Shown here one piece after another: positions 34,972 through 43,515 of a stretch of DNA of 64,000 nt (within the stretch, counting starts at the first letter, position 1; each line of letters opens with the position of its first letter). Location of the stretch: the NCBI RefSeq assembly GCF_028583725.1, contig NZ_CP110680.1, positions 2,356,001 to 2,420,000 of the forward strand, written 5' to 3'. The notes under the pieces were generated by a model. The model saw only the letters and a list, made by a program, of their open reading frames with translations, was not told where the DNA came from and did not search any database. The position numbers were made by a program, and so were the translations under genes. Origin of the DNA: Cellulomonas fimi. Its GTDB lineage: Bacteria > Actinomycetota > Actinomycetes > Actinomycetales > Cellulomonadaceae.

Positions 34972-36107
34972 CTGCGGACCTTGGCGTTCCATGCGCTCGC
35001 GAACTGCTCGCTGGTCCTCACGTTCAGGCAGAACACGCCGCGCACCGGTGCTGCGGGCCGACCGAGCCGCTCTCCGACCTGCACCATGCTCGCCATCGTG
35101 AAACGCGGCCGCACGACGCCGACGACGGCCCGGTGCCCGTCCTCGGGCTGTCCGGTGACGACGCCGAGCGACACGCCCTCGTGGTCGGGCCTCATCCCCG
35201 CGAGTGCGCGCAGGCCCGGGTCCTGCGCGGACGGCTGCACGGCCGCCAGCAGGTCGAGCAGGGCGGTCGGCGACCGCCCGTCGGCGACCGCCGTGTCGCC
35301 CCCGGTGGTGCGGAGCGTGAACGGGAAGCCGGCCTCGCACCCGGACACCGCGAGCGACGCCGCGACCCGGACGGCGTCCTCGAACGACTCCTCGTCGTAC
35401 GCGGCGGCGCTGGTGTCCAGCACGACCATCAGCTGCGGCTCGTTCGGCACGACGTTGTCGCGCACCATGAGCTGGCCCACGCGTGCGGTCGAGCGCCAGT
35501 GCACCTGCCGCGGGTCGTCACCCGGCTCGTAGGGGCGCAGCGCGTGGAACGCGACGCCGCCTCGTGGCGCGCCCGCGGTCGTCGCGCCGTCCTGGTCGCG
35601 CGAGCGCCCCGTGGGGACAGGGGCGACGCGGTGGGTCCGCGGGTGCACCGTGAGGACCGAGCGGGTCGCGAAGTCGCGCGACGTGTGCATGAGCCGGAAC
35701 GGGTCGGACACCCCCAGCGTCAGGGGGCCGACGCGGTAGACCCCGCGACGGTCGGTGGGCAGGGGGTAGGCCGACCGGTGGGTGGCCCCCGCGGGCAGGC
35801 TGGGGAGCGGCACGACCACGGTGCGGTCGCCGACGTGCTCGACGGCGAGCACCGGGAGGCTGCGACGGCTGCCGATGTTCGTGAGGGCGATCACGCTCCG
35901 TGCACCCTCGCCCTCGGCGACGCGGGTGGGCTCCAGCGTCCGCACCGCCTCGACGCTCGGGCGGACGAGGATGCACGCCGCGGCGACGGCGAGCGCGGCC
36001 GCGCAGGCGAGCCCGAGCGCGACCACCTCGGGGTAGTCGAGCAGTGCGCCGGCGACGAGGAGCAGCACCGCGACTACGCCGAGCACCCGCCCTGACGAGG
36101 TCAGCAC
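34968..36107 (-). CDS. DUF58 domain membrane protein
   Basis: 379 residues from a GTG. Two hydrophobic helices at 8-48 are followed by a beta-rich region and the DUF58 core [20 protein letters not shown], then a vWA-like segment ([20 protein letters not shown]). The Asp-x-Ser-type metal site is partial (DTSAA). DUF58 proteins nearly always accompany MoxR ATPases, which are thought to act on them as chaperones. It starts 3 bp after moxR and overlaps the transglutaminase-like gene by 4 bp. Confidence 0.88.
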   Translation of the reverse strand: MLTSSGRVLGVVAVLLLVAGALLDYPEVVALGLACAAALAVAAACILVRPSVEAVRTLEPTRVAEGEGARSVIALTNIGSRRSLPVLAVEHVGDRTVVVPLPSLPAGATHRSAYPLPTDRRGVYRVGPLTLGVSDPFRLMHTSRDFATRSVLTVHPRTHRVAPVPTGRSRDQDGATTAGAPRGGVAFHALRPYEPGDDPRQVHWRSTARVGQLMVRDNVVPNEPQLMVVLDTSAAAYDEESFEDAVRVAASLAVSGCEAGFPFTLRTTGGDTAVADGRSPTALLDLLAAVQPSAQDPGLRALAGMRPDHEGVSLGVVTGQPEDGHRAVVGVVRPRFTMASMVQVGERLGRPAAPVRGVFCLNVRTSEQFASAWNAKVRR

Positions 36108-36110
36108 GTG

Positions 36111-37094
36111 TCACGCCTCGACGCGCTGCTGCGGTACCGGGATGGACGCGAGGAGCGTGCGGACCAGCTCGTCGGCGGTGTGGCCCTGCAGCTCCGCGTC
36201 CGGTTGCAGGACCATGCGGTGCGCGAGCACGGCCGGGGCGGCCGCCTTGACGTCCTGCGCGGTCACGAACGCCCGGCCCTGCGAGGCGGCCTGCGCGCGT
36301 GCCACCATCAGCAACCCGACGGCGCCACGTGGGCTCACGCCGAGCACGAGCTCGGACATGGTGCGCGTCGCGGACACGAGGGTGACGACGTAGTCGACGA
36401 CGGCGGGCGCCGCGTAGACGACCCGCGACGCGATCTCGATCATCTGCACGAGGTCGGCGGCGGACAGCACGGGCTGCAGGTGCTCCGGGGTCTCGCCGCT
36501 CGCCCGGCTGATGAGGACGTCGCGCTCCGCCTCGTGCCCCGGGTACCCCATCGTCACGCGCATCTGGAACCGGTCGACCTGCGCCTGCGGCAGTGCGTAG
36601 GTGCCGCCGTCCCCGAGGGGGTTGAGCGTGGCGAGGACGATGAACGGGCGGGGCACCGCGTAGGGCACGCCGTCGACCGTCACCTGACGCTCCTCCATGC
36701 ACTCGAGGAGCGCGGACTGCGTCTTGGGCGAGGCGCGGTTGATCTCGTCGCCGATGACGATGTTCGCGAACACCGCGCCGGGATGGAACGTGAACTCCCC
36801 ACGCGCCGTGTCGTAGACCTGGACGCCGAGGACGTCCGACGGCAGCAGGTCGGGCGTGAACTGGATGCGGCGCATGCTGCCCTCGAACGAGCTGGACAGC
36901 GCCCGCGCGAGCGACGTCTTGCCGACGCCGGGCACGTCCTCGATGAGCAGGTGCCCCTCGGAGCACAGGCACAGGACCGCCTTGCGGACGACGTCGTCCT
37001 TGCCTCGGATGAACGAGGTCACGTTGCCGACCAGCGCCTCGAAGCGCTCGGCGAACCACTCGACGCGACCTGCTTCGCTGGTGTCCCCTGCCAC
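36111..37094 (-). CDS. MoxR-family AAA ATPase
   Basis: 327 residues. Walker A EDVPGVGKTSLARAL, the MoxR motif FTPDLLPSDVLGVQVYD, Walker B NIVIGDEINRASPKTQSALLECMEERQVTVDG, sensor 1 VLATLNP, and C-terminal lid residues. It is the full family length. It starts with GTG preceded by GGGGGA and is the first gene of the operon with DUF58, the transglutaminase-like protein and the propeller protein. MoxR proteins are thought to assemble or activate partner complexes. The divergent promoter contains a 9-bp inverted repeat. Confidence 0.93.
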   Translation of the reverse strand: MAGDTSEAGRVEWFAERFEALVGNVTSFIRGKDDVVRKAVLCLCSEGHLLIEDVPGVGKTSLARALSSSFEGSMRRIQFTPDLLPSDVLGVQVYDTARGEFTFHPGAVFANIVIGDEINRASPKTQSALLECMEERQVTVDGVPYAVPRPFIVLATLNPLGDGGTYALPQAQVDRFQMRVTMGYPGHEAERDVLISRASGETPEHLQPVLSAADLVQMIEIASRVVYAAPAVVDYVVTLVSATRTMSELVLGVSPRGAVGLLMVARAQAASQGRAFVTAQDVKAAAPAVLAHRMVLQPDAELQGHTADELVRTLLASIPVPQQRVEA

Positions 37095-37110
37095 CGTTCC
37101 CCCACGACCA

Positions 37111-37135
37111 CGTCACGAATGTCGAGTTCGTGACG
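37111..37135. promoter_or_regulatory. Inverted repeat in the moxR / Ig-Hsp70 divergent promoter
   Basis: CGTCACGAA and TTCGTGACG form a perfect 9-bp inverted repeat with a 7-nt centre, 17 bp upstream of the moxR GTG. Its position between two operons that appear to work together makes it a candidate operator for a dimeric regulator controlling both. Confidence 0.45.
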
Positions 37136-37201
37136 ATACCCGCGGCGTTCGGCGGCGGGAATCACCCGTGCACGACTCGTCCCTTTCGTGCAGCCGCGCC
37201 C

Positions 37202-37207
37202 TATGAT
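37202..37207 (+). promoter_or_regulatory. Candidate -10 box for the Ig/FN3-Hsp70 operon
   Basis: TATGAT lies 39 bp before the ATG of the Ig/FN3 membrane protein and differs from TATAAT by one base. No clear -35 is seen. Confidence 0.35.
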
Positions 37208-37245
37208 CCGAGAGCCAGGACCTTCGGGGGCTCAGGGGGTGGCCC

Positions 37246-38580
37246 ATGGTGCGGCCAGACGTCGTCGTCCGCGACACGCGCGTCGAGGTCGCCCCCGGCG
37301 AGGTCGTCGAGGTGGCCGCCTCGGTGCACAACCCCTCCACGACGGTCGAGGACTACGAGCTCTCCGTCGTCGGTGTGCCCGGTGCCTGGTCGAGCGTCGC
37401 GCCACCCCTGGTCGCGCTGATGCCCGACGAGCAGCGCGACGTGACGGTGGTCCTGCGGCCCGGGACCGGCTGGTCCGCGCCCGTCGGCGAGCTCGCGTTC
37501 GGCCTCCGGTGCCGGTCCACGGTCGACCCTGCCGTGTCCGCCGTCGCGGAGGCCGACGTCGTCGTGACGGCCCAGCACGGCGCGTCCGTGCGTCTCCTGA
37601 CCGTGTCGGGGACGGGACGCTGGCGGGGCCGCTACCGCGTCGACGTGACCAACACCGGCTCGGTCCCCGCGCAGGTGCAGCTCGAGGTGACGCAGCCCGA
37701 GGACGAGCTGGCGTTCGCGCTCCGCGACGCCACGCTCGAGGTCCGGCCCGGCGCGACGGCGAGCGCCTACCTCGTCGTGCGTCCACGCCGCCCGGGCGGC
37801 CCGGTACGCCGGCACGCGTTCTCGGTGGCGTGGCGCCTGGACCCGCCGACGGCCGAGGGCGTCGTCGAGGGGGCGTTCACGCAGCGTCCCGTCGTCCCGC
37901 GGCGTCCGGTGGTGACGGGTGCGGCGATCGCGGTGGTGGCCGTCGCGGCCCTCGCCGGGTACCGCGCGTGGCAGCCCGCTCCCGACCCCGCACCGGTGGC
38001 CGCGCCCGCCCCGGTGCTGATCTCCGCGGACGCGGTGCCGGGCGGGGTGCGGGCCGAGTGGCAGGCCGTGCCCGGCGTCGAGGGCTACCAGCTCCGCCGG
38101 ACCGTCGGGGACGGTGGGGCCGTCGAGGGCACGCGCGACGTGGACGCGGCACAGACGGCCGACGTGTGGCCGGACCTGCCTGCCGGCGAGCACTGCCTCA
38201 CCGTCGTGGCCGTGACCGGGGGCGAGGCGAGCGACCCGAGCGACCCGCTGTGCGCGACCGTCGCCGCCGCCGAGCCCGTGTCGGGCGTCGTCGTGGTGCA
38301 CTACGTGGCGCCCATCGCCGACGTGGGCGCGTACGACCGCACGCGTGAGCAGGCCACGCTGCTCGCCGACGCTGGCGTCACGGTGGAGATCGCCAGGAGC
38401 GCCGAGGTCCCGGCCCTCGCGGCGCGGGGTGAGCCGTCGTACGTGCTGTACCACGGCGGCTTCGCAGACCGCGCCCAGGCCGACGCGTACTGCGCGCTGC
38501 TCGCGGACGCGGTCGCGATGTGCGAGCCCGTCGAGCCGTTGCCGGCGGACGAGGCGTCGCCGGCCGGCGGCGGCGGATGA
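37246..38580 (+). CDS. Ig-like/FN3 single-pass membrane protein
   Basis: 444 residues. Two N-terminal Ig-like beta domains (1-110 and 111-205; VNPSTTVEDYELSV-type and VDVTNTGSVPAQVQLEV motifs) resemble NEW/COG1470-type domains. They precede one span at 221-239. After it comes an FN3-like domain (255-340, VPGVEGYQLRR, AGEHCLTVVAV), then a SPOR-like C-terminus (SYVLYHGGFADRAQADAYC). There is no signal peptide, so the N-terminal half should be cytoplasmic and the FN3/SPOR-like half outside (inference). ATG has a GGGGGT-rich leader. It overlaps the Hsp70 gene by 4 bp (ATGA). Confidence 0.7.
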   Translation: MVRPDVVVRDTRVEVAPGEVVEVAASVHNPSTTVEDYELSVVGVPGAWSSVAPPLVALMPDEQRDVTVVLRPGTGWSAPVGELAFGLRCRSTVDPAVSAVAEADVVVTAQHGASVRLLTVSGTGRWRGRYRVDVTNTGSVPAQVQLEVTQPEDELAFALRDATLEVRPGATASAYLVVRPRRPGGPVRRHAFSVAWRLDPPTAEGVVEGAFTQRPVVPRRPVVTGAAIAVVAVAALAGYRAWQPAPDPAPVAAPAPVLISADAVPGGVRAEWQAVPGVEGYQLRRTVGDGGAVEGTRDVDAAQTADVWPDLPAGEHCLTVVAVTGGEASDPSDPLCATVAAAEPVSGVVVVHYVAPIADVGAYDRTREQATLLADAGVTVEIARSAEVPALAARGEPSYVLYHGGFADRAQADAYCALLADAVAMCEPVEPLPADEASPAGGGG

Positions 38581-40022
38581 GCTACTCGCTGAGCATCGAC
38601 GCGGGCACGACGTTCACGTCGGCGGCGACCTGGCGGGACGGGCGCGCGACGACGGTCACGCTCGGCGCCCGGTCCGACGCCGTCCCGTCGGTCCTGTTCC
38701 TGCGGGACGACGACGTGATGCTCGTCGGGGAGGCGGCCGAGCGCCGCGCGGCCGGCGACCCGACACGGGTCGCGCGCGAGTTCAAGCGGCGGCTCGGCGA
38801 CGACGTCGGGTACCGCCTCGGCGACCGGTCGTTCTCGGCGGCCGACCTCACCGGCACCCTCGTGCACTGGGTGCTGGACCAGGTCAGCGAGCGCGAGGGC
38901 GAGGCACCGGCGCACACCGTGCTCACGTGCCCGGCATCGTGGGGCTCCTTCCGCAGGGACGAGCTGGTCCGGGCCGCAGGGCGCGCGGGGCTGGCTCGGG
39001 TGGGTCTGCTCGACGAGCCCACCGCGGCGGCCGCCTACTACGCGACGCTGCGCCGCGTCGACGCCGGTGCGCTCGTCGCGGTGTACGACTTCGGGGGCGG
39101 GACGTTCGACGCGGCGGTCCTGCGCAAGACGGGCGACGGGTTCGAGAGGTGCGGCGAGCCCGGCGGCGACGACGAGGTCGGCGGTGTGGACTTCGACGTC
39201 GCGCTGCTGCGTCACGTCGCGGCCGTCGCGGGCGTGGACCTCGCGTCGATCGACCTCGAGGACCCGGACGTGCGCGCCGCCGTCGCGGAGCTGCGGGCCG
39301 CGTGCGTCGCGGCGAAGGAGGCGTTGTCGTCCGACGTGGTCGCCGACGTGCACGTCGTGCTACCGGGGACGGACCGTCGGGTCCGGGTGACGCGCGCGGA
39401 GCTGGAGGACCTCGAGGATGTGCGCGAGCCGGTCCGGCGGACGGTCGAGTGCCTGGCACGGACGCTCGACGGTGCGGGTGTGCGGCCCGCGGAGCTCGAC
39501 GGTGTGCTGCTCGTGGGCGGGAGCAGCCGGATCCCGCTGGTCGCGCGCACGATCGCCGCGGAGCTGGGCGCCCCGACGCTGGTCGACGTCCATCCCAAGC
39601 ACGCGGTGTGCCTCGGCGGAGCGGTCGGCGTGGGAGGGCGGACGCGTGCCCCCGCCGCTGCGCGGGCGTCCCGGAGCCCGGACGTCGGCCCGCGGGACGC
39701 CCCGCCGGTGCCGGAGCCGGTGGAGCCGGCCGACGCAGCCGTCGCGCGCCGGATGTTCGCGCAGCTCCCCGCGGAGCCGCCGGGCTCGCTGGACGTGGAC
39801 CTCGCGCGGACCGGGCTCGTCGCGCCGCTGGACGTGGTCACGGACGCGCCACGGCCGCGCGTGGCGACCACCTGGCGCGTGACCGACCGGGACGAGCCGG
39901 TGGTGGCACGCCTCGACGCGGCGGCGCCGGCCGTGGCACGGCGTCAGTGGGTACCGGCGGCGGCGCTGCTCGTCGGCATCGGCGTGCTCGTCGCCGTGCT
40001 CAGCGTCCTCGGCGGCCGCTGA
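38577..40022 (+). CDS. Membrane-anchored Hsp70-family ATPase without substrate-binding domain
   Basis: 481 residues. The actin/Hsp70 ATPase motifs are present: phosphate 1 SIDAGTTFTSAA, connect 1 DEPTAAAAYYATL, phosphate 2 YDFGGGTFDAAVL and adenosine VLLVGGSSRIPLVAR. After about residue 370 a Pro-rich linker leads to a single C-terminal span (VPAAALLVGIGVLVAVLSVL). The beta-sandwich substrate-binding domain of DnaK is missing. It is therefore a tail-anchored, cytoplasm-facing ATPase. Hsp70-like proteins of this kind are known beside bacterial dynamin genes in actinobacteria (from memory). It is coupled to the Ig/FN3 gene. Confidence 0.85.
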   Translation: MSYSLSIDAGTTFTSAATWRDGRATTVTLGARSDAVPSVLFLRDDDVMLVGEAAERRAAGDPTRVAREFKRRLGDDVGYRLGDRSFSAADLTGTLVHWVLDQVSEREGEAPAHTVLTCPASWGSFRRDELVRAAGRAGLARVGLLDEPTAAAAYYATLRRVDAGALVAVYDFGGGTFDAAVLRKTGDGFERCGEPGGDDEVGGVDFDVALLRHVAAVAGVDLASIDLEDPDVRAAVAELRAACVAAKEALSSDVVADVHVVLPGTDRRVRVTRAELEDLEDVREPVRRTVECLARTLDGAGVRPAELDGVLLVGGSSRIPLVARTIAAELGAPTLVDVHPKHAVCLGGAVGVGGRTRAPAAARASRSPDVGPRDAPPVPEPVEPADAAVARRMFAQLPAEPPGSLDVDLARTGLVAPLDVVTDAPRPRVATTWRVTDRDEPVVARLDAAAPAVARRQWVPAAALLVGIGVLVAVLSVLGGR

Positions 40023-40048
40023 GCACGACGCGCGTTCAGGAGGACGAC

Positions 40049-41554
40049 ATGGCACTGCGCAACCAGGTCCAGCTCATCACCTACGCCGACCGGCTCGCGG
40101 GCGACCTGCCCGGGCTCGCGCGCCTGCTGCGCTCCCCCGCGCTCGACGGCGTCTTCGGCGGCGTGCACGTGCTGCCGTTCTTCACGCCGTTCGACGGCGC
40201 CGACGCGGGCTTCGACCCCGTGGACCACACGCAGGTCGACCCGCGGCTCGGCACCTGGGACGACGTGCGCGACCTCGCGACGACGCACGACGTCGTCGTC
40301 GACCTCATCGTCAACCACGTCTCGGCCGACTCCCCCGCGTTCCGCGACGTCCGCGAGCGCGGTGACGCGTCCCCGTACGCGTCGATGTTCCTCACGATGT
40401 CGTCGGTGTTCCCCGCGGGCGCGACGGAGGACGACCTGACGCGGATCTACCGGCCGCGGCCCGGCCTGCCCTTCACCCCGGTGCGGCTGGGCGACCGGCT
40501 GCGGTACGTGTGGACGACGTTCACGCCGCAGCAGGTGGACGTCGACGTGCACGCGGAGGCGGGGCGCGCGTACCTGACCTCGATCCTGGACGCGGTGGCC
40601 GGGGCCGGCGTGCGGCTGGTGCGGCTGGACGCGGTCGGGTACGCGGTGAAGACGCCGGGGACCACGTGCTTCATGACGCCGGAGACGTTCGCGTTCATCG
40701 AGGACTTCACGGCGCAGGCGCGCGAGCGCGGCGTGGACGTGCTGGTCGAGGTGCATGCGTACTACGAGCGGCAGGTGCAGATCGGGCGGTCGGTGGACCT
40801 GGTGTACGACTTCGCGCTGCCGCCGCTGGTGCTGCACGCGCTGTACACGGGCGACGGGACCGCGCTCGTGCGGTGGCTGGGGATGCGGCCGGCGAACGCG
40901 GTGACGGTGCTGGACACGCACGACGGGATCGGGGTGATCGACGTCGGTCGTGACCAGACCGTCGAGCCGGGCGACCCGGAGCGTCCGGGGCTGCTGACGC
41001 CCGCGCAGGTCGACGAGCTCGTCGAGGGGATCCACGCGCGCACGGGGGGCGCGTCGGCGCGGGCGACGGGTGCGGCGGCGTCGAACCTCGACCTGTACCA
41101 GGTGAACTCGACCTTCTACGACGCGCTGGGCCGTGACGACCGGCGGTACCTGGCGGCGCGGGCGCTGCAGCTGTTCACGCCGGGGGTCCCGCAGGTCTAC
41201 TACGTGGGTGCGCTGGCGGGCGGCAACGACGTGGACCTGCTGGCGCGCACGGGGGTCGGCCGGGACGTGAACCGGCACCACTACGCGCCGGACGAGGTCG
41301 CCGAGGCGCTGGCGCGCCCGGTGGTGCGGGCGCAGCTCGCGCTGTGCCGGTTCCGCAACACGCACCCCGCGTTCGACGGCGACGTCGAGGCCGGGCTCGA
41401 CGGGTCGCGGCTCACCCTGGCGCGGCGCTCGGGCGGCGCGGTCGCGACGCTCGACGTGGACCTCGCGTCCGGGGACGCGCGGGTGACGTGGACGGACGCG
41501 GAGGGTGCGGTGGGGTGGTGCGACGACCTGCTGCGCCCCCCGACGGGCTGGTGA
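40049..41554 (+). CDS. Sucrose phosphorylase (GH13 subfamily 18)
   Basis: 501 residues, closely following the Bifidobacterium enzyme (504). Catalytic residues by eye: nucleophile Asp194 in VRLDAVGY, acid/base Glu234 in VLVEVHAYY, and stabiliser Asp292 in LDTHDGIGV. FTPFDGADAGFDPVDHTQVD and ATGAAASNLDLYQVNST are sucrose-phosphorylase signatures. It splits sucrose with phosphate into glucose 1-phosphate and fructose in the cytoplasm. ATG has AGGAGG 5 bases upstream. Glucosylglycerate-type relatives exist, but the loop sequences favour sucrose. It appears to be a separate unit from the Hsp70 operon, 26 bp upstream. Confidence 0.9.
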   Translation: MALRNQVQLITYADRLAGDLPGLARLLRSPALDGVFGGVHVLPFFTPFDGADAGFDPVDHTQVDPRLGTWDDVRDLATTHDVVVDLIVNHVSADSPAFRDVRERGDASPYASMFLTMSSVFPAGATEDDLTRIYRPRPGLPFTPVRLGDRLRYVWTTFTPQQVDVDVHAEAGRAYLTSILDAVAGAGVRLVRLDAVGYAVKTPGTTCFMTPETFAFIEDFTAQARERGVDVLVEVHAYYERQVQIGRSVDLVYDFALPPLVLHALYTGDGTALVRWLGMRPANAVTVLDTHDGIGVIDVGRDQTVEPGDPERPGLLTPAQVDELVEGIHARTGGASARATGAAASNLDLYQVNSTFYDALGRDDRRYLAARALQLFTPGVPQVYYVGALAGGNDVDLLARTGVGRDVNRHHYAPDEVAEALARPVVRAQLALCRFRNTHPAFDGDVEAGLDGSRLTLARRSGGAVATLDVDLASGDARVTWTDAEGAVGWCDDLLRPPTGW

Positions 41555-41634
41555 GCGGTCGGTGGCGGGGACCTTCGCCCCTCGCCGCGCACGCGCCGGT
41601 GCGGTGTGCTGGTGGCGGGAGGACGGAGAGGACC

Positions 41635-41898
41635 ATGGCGGCACACGGACGGGACGAGGCGGCGTTCGTCGCGGCGCACGACGCGCTCGTGACCGCGCGT
41701 CGCGCGCAGGCACGGCTCTGCGCCGCCCTGCGCGGGCGGCGCGGAGTGTGCGGTGTCGGGCTGACGCGGCGGGGCGACGGCTACGCGCTGCGCGTGAACG
41801 TGGTGCACCCGGGGGTGCACGTGCCCGCCGTGGTCGACGGCGTGCCGGTCGAGGTCCGCACGACGGGCCGCTTGACGGCGCACGCCGTGACGGGCTGA
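41635..41898 (+). CDS. Small conserved-type protein of unknown function
   Basis: 87 residues. A helical N-terminus is followed by a beta-rich module (GVCGVGLTRRGDGYALRVNV, then VPAVVDGVPVEVRTTGRL). This module resembles a small domain at the start of some hypothetical trypsin-like proteins, but no protease domain follows. ATG has GGAGAGG upstream. It lies between sucrose phosphorylase and the universal stress gene. Confidence 0.65.
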   Translation: MAAHGRDEAAFVAAHDALVTARRAQARLCAALRGRRGVCGVGLTRRGDGYALRVNVVHPGVHVPAVVDGVPVEVRTTGRLTAHAVTG

Positions 41899-42051
41899 GC
41901 CCGCCCGCACCGGGTGCGGAACCGCCCGGACCACCACATCCGGGACCCAGGTCCCAACCGGCGCGCTCCCGACCGGCGCACGCTGGGAGGGACGCGGCAC
42001 CGAGGCCGACGGACAGCCGGCCCCGCCGCCGCCGGAGCGGAGGAGGCAGCG

Positions 42052-42927
42052 ATGCGTGCCGACGGACCGGTGGTCGTCGCCCTGGACGGCTCACCCCACA
42101 GTGCACTGACCCTGGACTGGGCGGCCCACGAGGCCGAGCGGCGCCGTGCCGCGCTCCTGCTGGTGCGCGTGCTCGACGACACGTGGCAGACGATGGCGTG
42201 GAGCTGGTACCCGGTCGTCGACCTCGGGGACCTCGCGACCGAGGTCAAGGAGTACCTCGACGTGCAGGCGCACCTCGTCGAGGAGCGCCACCCGGACCTC
42301 ACGGTCGAGACGCGGGCGCTGCACGGGCGGGTCGTCCCGTGCCTGCGTGACGTCAGCGACGACGCCGTGCTGCTCGTCGTCGGGGCGCGCGTGCGCTCGG
42401 GCGGCGCGCGCACCGGGTCGACGGGCGTGCACGTCGCCGCGCACGCCCGGTGCCCGGTGGCGGTGGTCCGCTCGGACCCGCAGCGCCCGACCGCACCCGA
42501 CGCCGCGGTCGTCGTCGGCGTCGACGGGTCGCCGGCGTCGCTCGTCGCGGCGCGGCTCGCGGCCCGCGAGGCGGTGCTGCGGGGGCGGCCGCTGCGGGTC
42601 GTGCACGCGCGCCCGACGATCCCCGACCCGTTCGGCCGCGGCAGCGTCCCGCCCGTCGCGACGGACGACGAGGACCACCCGACGCACCGCGCGGCGGCGG
42701 CCGTGACCGACACGCTGCGCGCGGAGAACGACGGACTGGCGGTCGACCTGGCGCTCGTCGACGACGACCCGGCCGACGCGCTCGTGAACCTCGGCACCGG
42801 CGCCGCGCTGCTCGTCGTCGGGTCGCGAGGGTTGGGCAGCTTCCGCGGGATGCTGCTGGGCTCCGTCAGCAGCGCGGTGCTCCGCGAGGCGACGGTGCCG
42901 GTGGTCGTCGTGCACGACGACGGCTGA
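42052..42927 (+). CDS. Tandem universal stress protein
   Basis: 291 residues with two UspA domains (about 1-140 and 150-291). Each begins with a VVVALDGSPHS or VVVGVDGSPAS strand and an ATP-type Asp. The second has a complete GSRGLGSFRGMLLGSVSSAVL nucleotide-binding loop. The first has only GARVRSGGARTGSTGVHVA, so ATP binding is more likely in the second half. ATG with AGGAGG upstream. It probably acts in stress or dormancy; actinobacterial paralogues are many. Confidence 0.88.
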   Translation: MRADGPVVVALDGSPHSALTLDWAAHEAERRRAALLLVRVLDDTWQTMAWSWYPVVDLGDLATEVKEYLDVQAHLVEERHPDLTVETRALHGRVVPCLRDVSDDAVLLVVGARVRSGGARTGSTGVHVAAHARCPVAVVRSDPQRPTAPDAAVVVGVDGSPASLVAARLAAREAVLRGRPLRVVHARPTIPDPFGRGSVPPVATDDEDHPTHRAAAAVTDTLRAENDGLAVDLALVDDDPADALVNLGTGAALLVVGSRGLGSFRGMLLGSVSSAVLREATVPVVVVHDDG

Positions 42928-43031
42928 CGAGCGAGTACGGGGCGGCCGGTGCCGGTGGGCTGCAGGTGACCGGCCGCTCCCCGCGGCGACCGACAGGTCC
43001 GTGGACGATCGCCACGGCCCGCCGGTCGCCG

Positions 43032-43079
43032 GCACGCGAGGACCCGGGACCGCGAACGGCCCCGGGTCCTCCCGCGTGC
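43032..43079. terminator. Bidirectional terminator between universal stress gene and DUF1876 gene
   Basis: A 10-bp inner stem (AGGACCCGGG / CCCGGGTCCT) is extended by 7 more pairs across a 2-nt bulge, with a 12-nt loop. It lies between two convergent genes. Confidence 0.65.
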
Positions 43080-43127
43080 GTGTCCGGCCGGCACGCGTGC
43101 GCCCACCCGCCCGAGCGGGGTGGTCCG

Positions 43128-43403
43128 TCAGCAGGCGGTGAGCAGCTCGTCACGCTCGAGCCCGGACACCTCGCCGGCCTCCAGCACGAGCCGGCGCGCG
43201 AGGTCGCGCAGCGCTCCGGCGACCGCGAGCGCGTGCCGCGTGGACGTCGGGTCGTCGTCGGTCTCCGGTGCGCGCGAGCGGCCGTAGCCGTCGACGGTCG
43301 TGCCGTCGGCGGCGGCCAGCACGGCGTGGGCCCTCGTGAGGGGACCGCGGGCGTCGTCGGGCGTCTCGACCAGGTAGACGGTTACTTCCCAGGGGTGCGA
43401 CAT
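43128..43403 (-). CDS. DUF1876 (dsRBD-fold) protein
   Basis: 91 residues. WEVTVYLVETPDD at the start, a central ATG-like acidic region and HALAVAGALRDLARRLV match the small DUF1876 family, which is common in actinobacteria and has a double-stranded-RNA-binding-like alpha/beta fold. No biochemical role is established. ATG has GGAGAGGAG upstream. It lies 112 bp after the TerD-vWA gene on the same strand. Confidence 0.8.
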   Translation of the reverse strand: MSHPWEVTVYLVETPDDARGPLTRAHAVLAAADGTTVDGYGRSRAPETDDDPTSTRHALAVAGALRDLARRLVLEAGEVSGLERDELLTAC

Positions 43404-43515
43404 GGCCTGCTCCTCTCCGTCGGCGGGGCGCCGCCGGGGTGGAGGCGCCTGGCGATGACTCCATCGTCCCCGGTCGGGGGCCGCCTGCCGTGGTCCGGAG
43501 GTCCCGGGTGGTGCG

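Noticed and set aside
36111..37094. MoxR as part of a vWA-type anti-phage ternary system
   Set aside because: The neighbours are DUF58, a transglutaminase-like protein and surface proteins, the common housekeeping-type MoxR arrangement. The vWA protein at 43516 is distant and TerF-like.
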